A stretch of DNA of 5,086 nt, from NCBI GenBank assembly GCA_035533615.1, contig DATLTM010000015.1, positions 1-5,086 of the forward strand, read 5' to 3'. Below, one piece after another: positions 4,892-5,086 of this stretch; position 1 is the stretch's first letter; each line of letters starts with the position of its first letter. The notes beneath the pieces were generated by a model. It did no database searches. It was given only the letters and a program-made list of their open reading frames with translations, and was not told the DNA's origin. The stretch comes from C7867-001 sp035533615 (GTDB lineage Bacteria; Patescibacteriota; Minisyncoccia; Phycocordibacterales; Phycocordibacteraceae). The translations under genes were made by a program, and so were the position numbers.

Positions 4892-5086
4892 AGCCGTAGG
4901 CGGGACTCCCTCTTCTCCCTCTTCTTCCTTGCCCTTTTTCTCGACCTCAATCGCGGAAATATCCGCCGGCGCCTCCTCTACCTTCTCTTCGATAACCTCT
5001 TGCACAAGTGCGATAACGTCGTCTGGCTCGGTAACAAGCGTAACGCCCACAGGAAGCACGAGATCTCTTGCATGAATGCGGTCGCC
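4889..5086 (-). CDS. rplY: 50S ribosomal protein L25 (CTC/TL5 type), C-terminal end only
   Basis: Only the last 65 residues are in the window; the start lies beyond the right edge. L25 binds 5S rRNA in the large subunit, and the longer CTC/TL5 form adds a C-terminal beta domain. The visible sequence begins GDRIHARDLVLPVGVTLVTE, matching the end of the TL5 C-terminal domain (typically GD-I-V-DL-LPEGV). It continues with DDVIALVQEV and then an acidic tail containing APADISAIEVEKKGK and runs of Glu, ending VPPTA. The pattern 'DDVIALVQ...EE...' followed by 'IEVEKKGKEEE' is frequent at the end of bacterial L25 proteins. Identification rests on this fragment alone, but no other family fits as well. 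The stop codon TAG overlaps the probable -35 of the next gene. Confidence 0.88.
   Translation of the reverse strand, partial: GDRIHARDLVLPVGVTLVTEPDDVIALVQEVIEEKVEEAPADISAIEVEKKGKEEEGEEGVPPTA

Noticed and set aside
1..5086. CRISPR array, tRNA, rRNA, insertion sequence or integrase
   Set aside because: I scanned by eye for regularly spaced repeats, terminal inverted repeats, cloverleaf-like sequence and transposase or integrase motifs and found none.

Overview
This window most likely comes from a member of the Candidate Phyla Radiation (Patescibacteria), probably the Parcubacteria/Paceibacteria group. The evidence is indirect: a release factor 1 with a shortened N-terminal domain, a coiled-coil plus lytic-transglycosylase fusion protein, a Cys-rich secreted protein built of PKD/Ig-like modules, an acidic-tailed L25 of the CTC/TL5 type, and start codons without Shine-Dalgarno sequences. 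No rRNA or taxonomic marker is complete, so the assignment is an inference.

All six genes lie on the minus strand. In transcription order (right to left) they are: the C-terminal end of rplY (50S protein L25, cut by the right edge); a secreted PcsB-like coiled-coil protein with an MltB-like lytic transglycosylase domain; a small single-pass membrane protein with an extracytoplasmic beta-rich domain; a 544-residue secreted, cysteine-rich, multi-domain PKD/Ig-like protein; rpmE (type B L31, zinc-free form); and prfA (release factor 1, C-terminus cut by the left edge). Coding density is high. The only sizeable gaps are 931-1085 and 3316-3463, and neither holds a gene I can support. I see no mobile element, tRNA, rRNA, CRISPR array or plus-strand gene.

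The layout reads as two translation-related ends (rplY on one side, rpmE-prfA on the other) around three envelope genes. The envelope genes plausibly act outside the membrane: one cuts peptidoglycan, one is a membrane-anchored domain of unknown role, and one is an exported surface or secreted protein. The last two are 10 nt apart and look co-transcribed. No experimentally known function links the three.

The most interesting signals are four. First, an extended -10 promoter-like motif of the form TGNTANNNT lies 6-9 nt upstream of three of the five visible ATG codons, which predicts leaderless or near-leaderless mRNAs. Second, a predicted FtsX-interacting type of coiled coil is joined to a lytic transglycosylase rather than to the usual CHAP or M23 hydrolase. 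Third, the secreted protein has 22 cysteines. Fourth, its 5' part is a Tyr-rich, low-GC patch that differs strongly from the GC-rich neighbouring genes.
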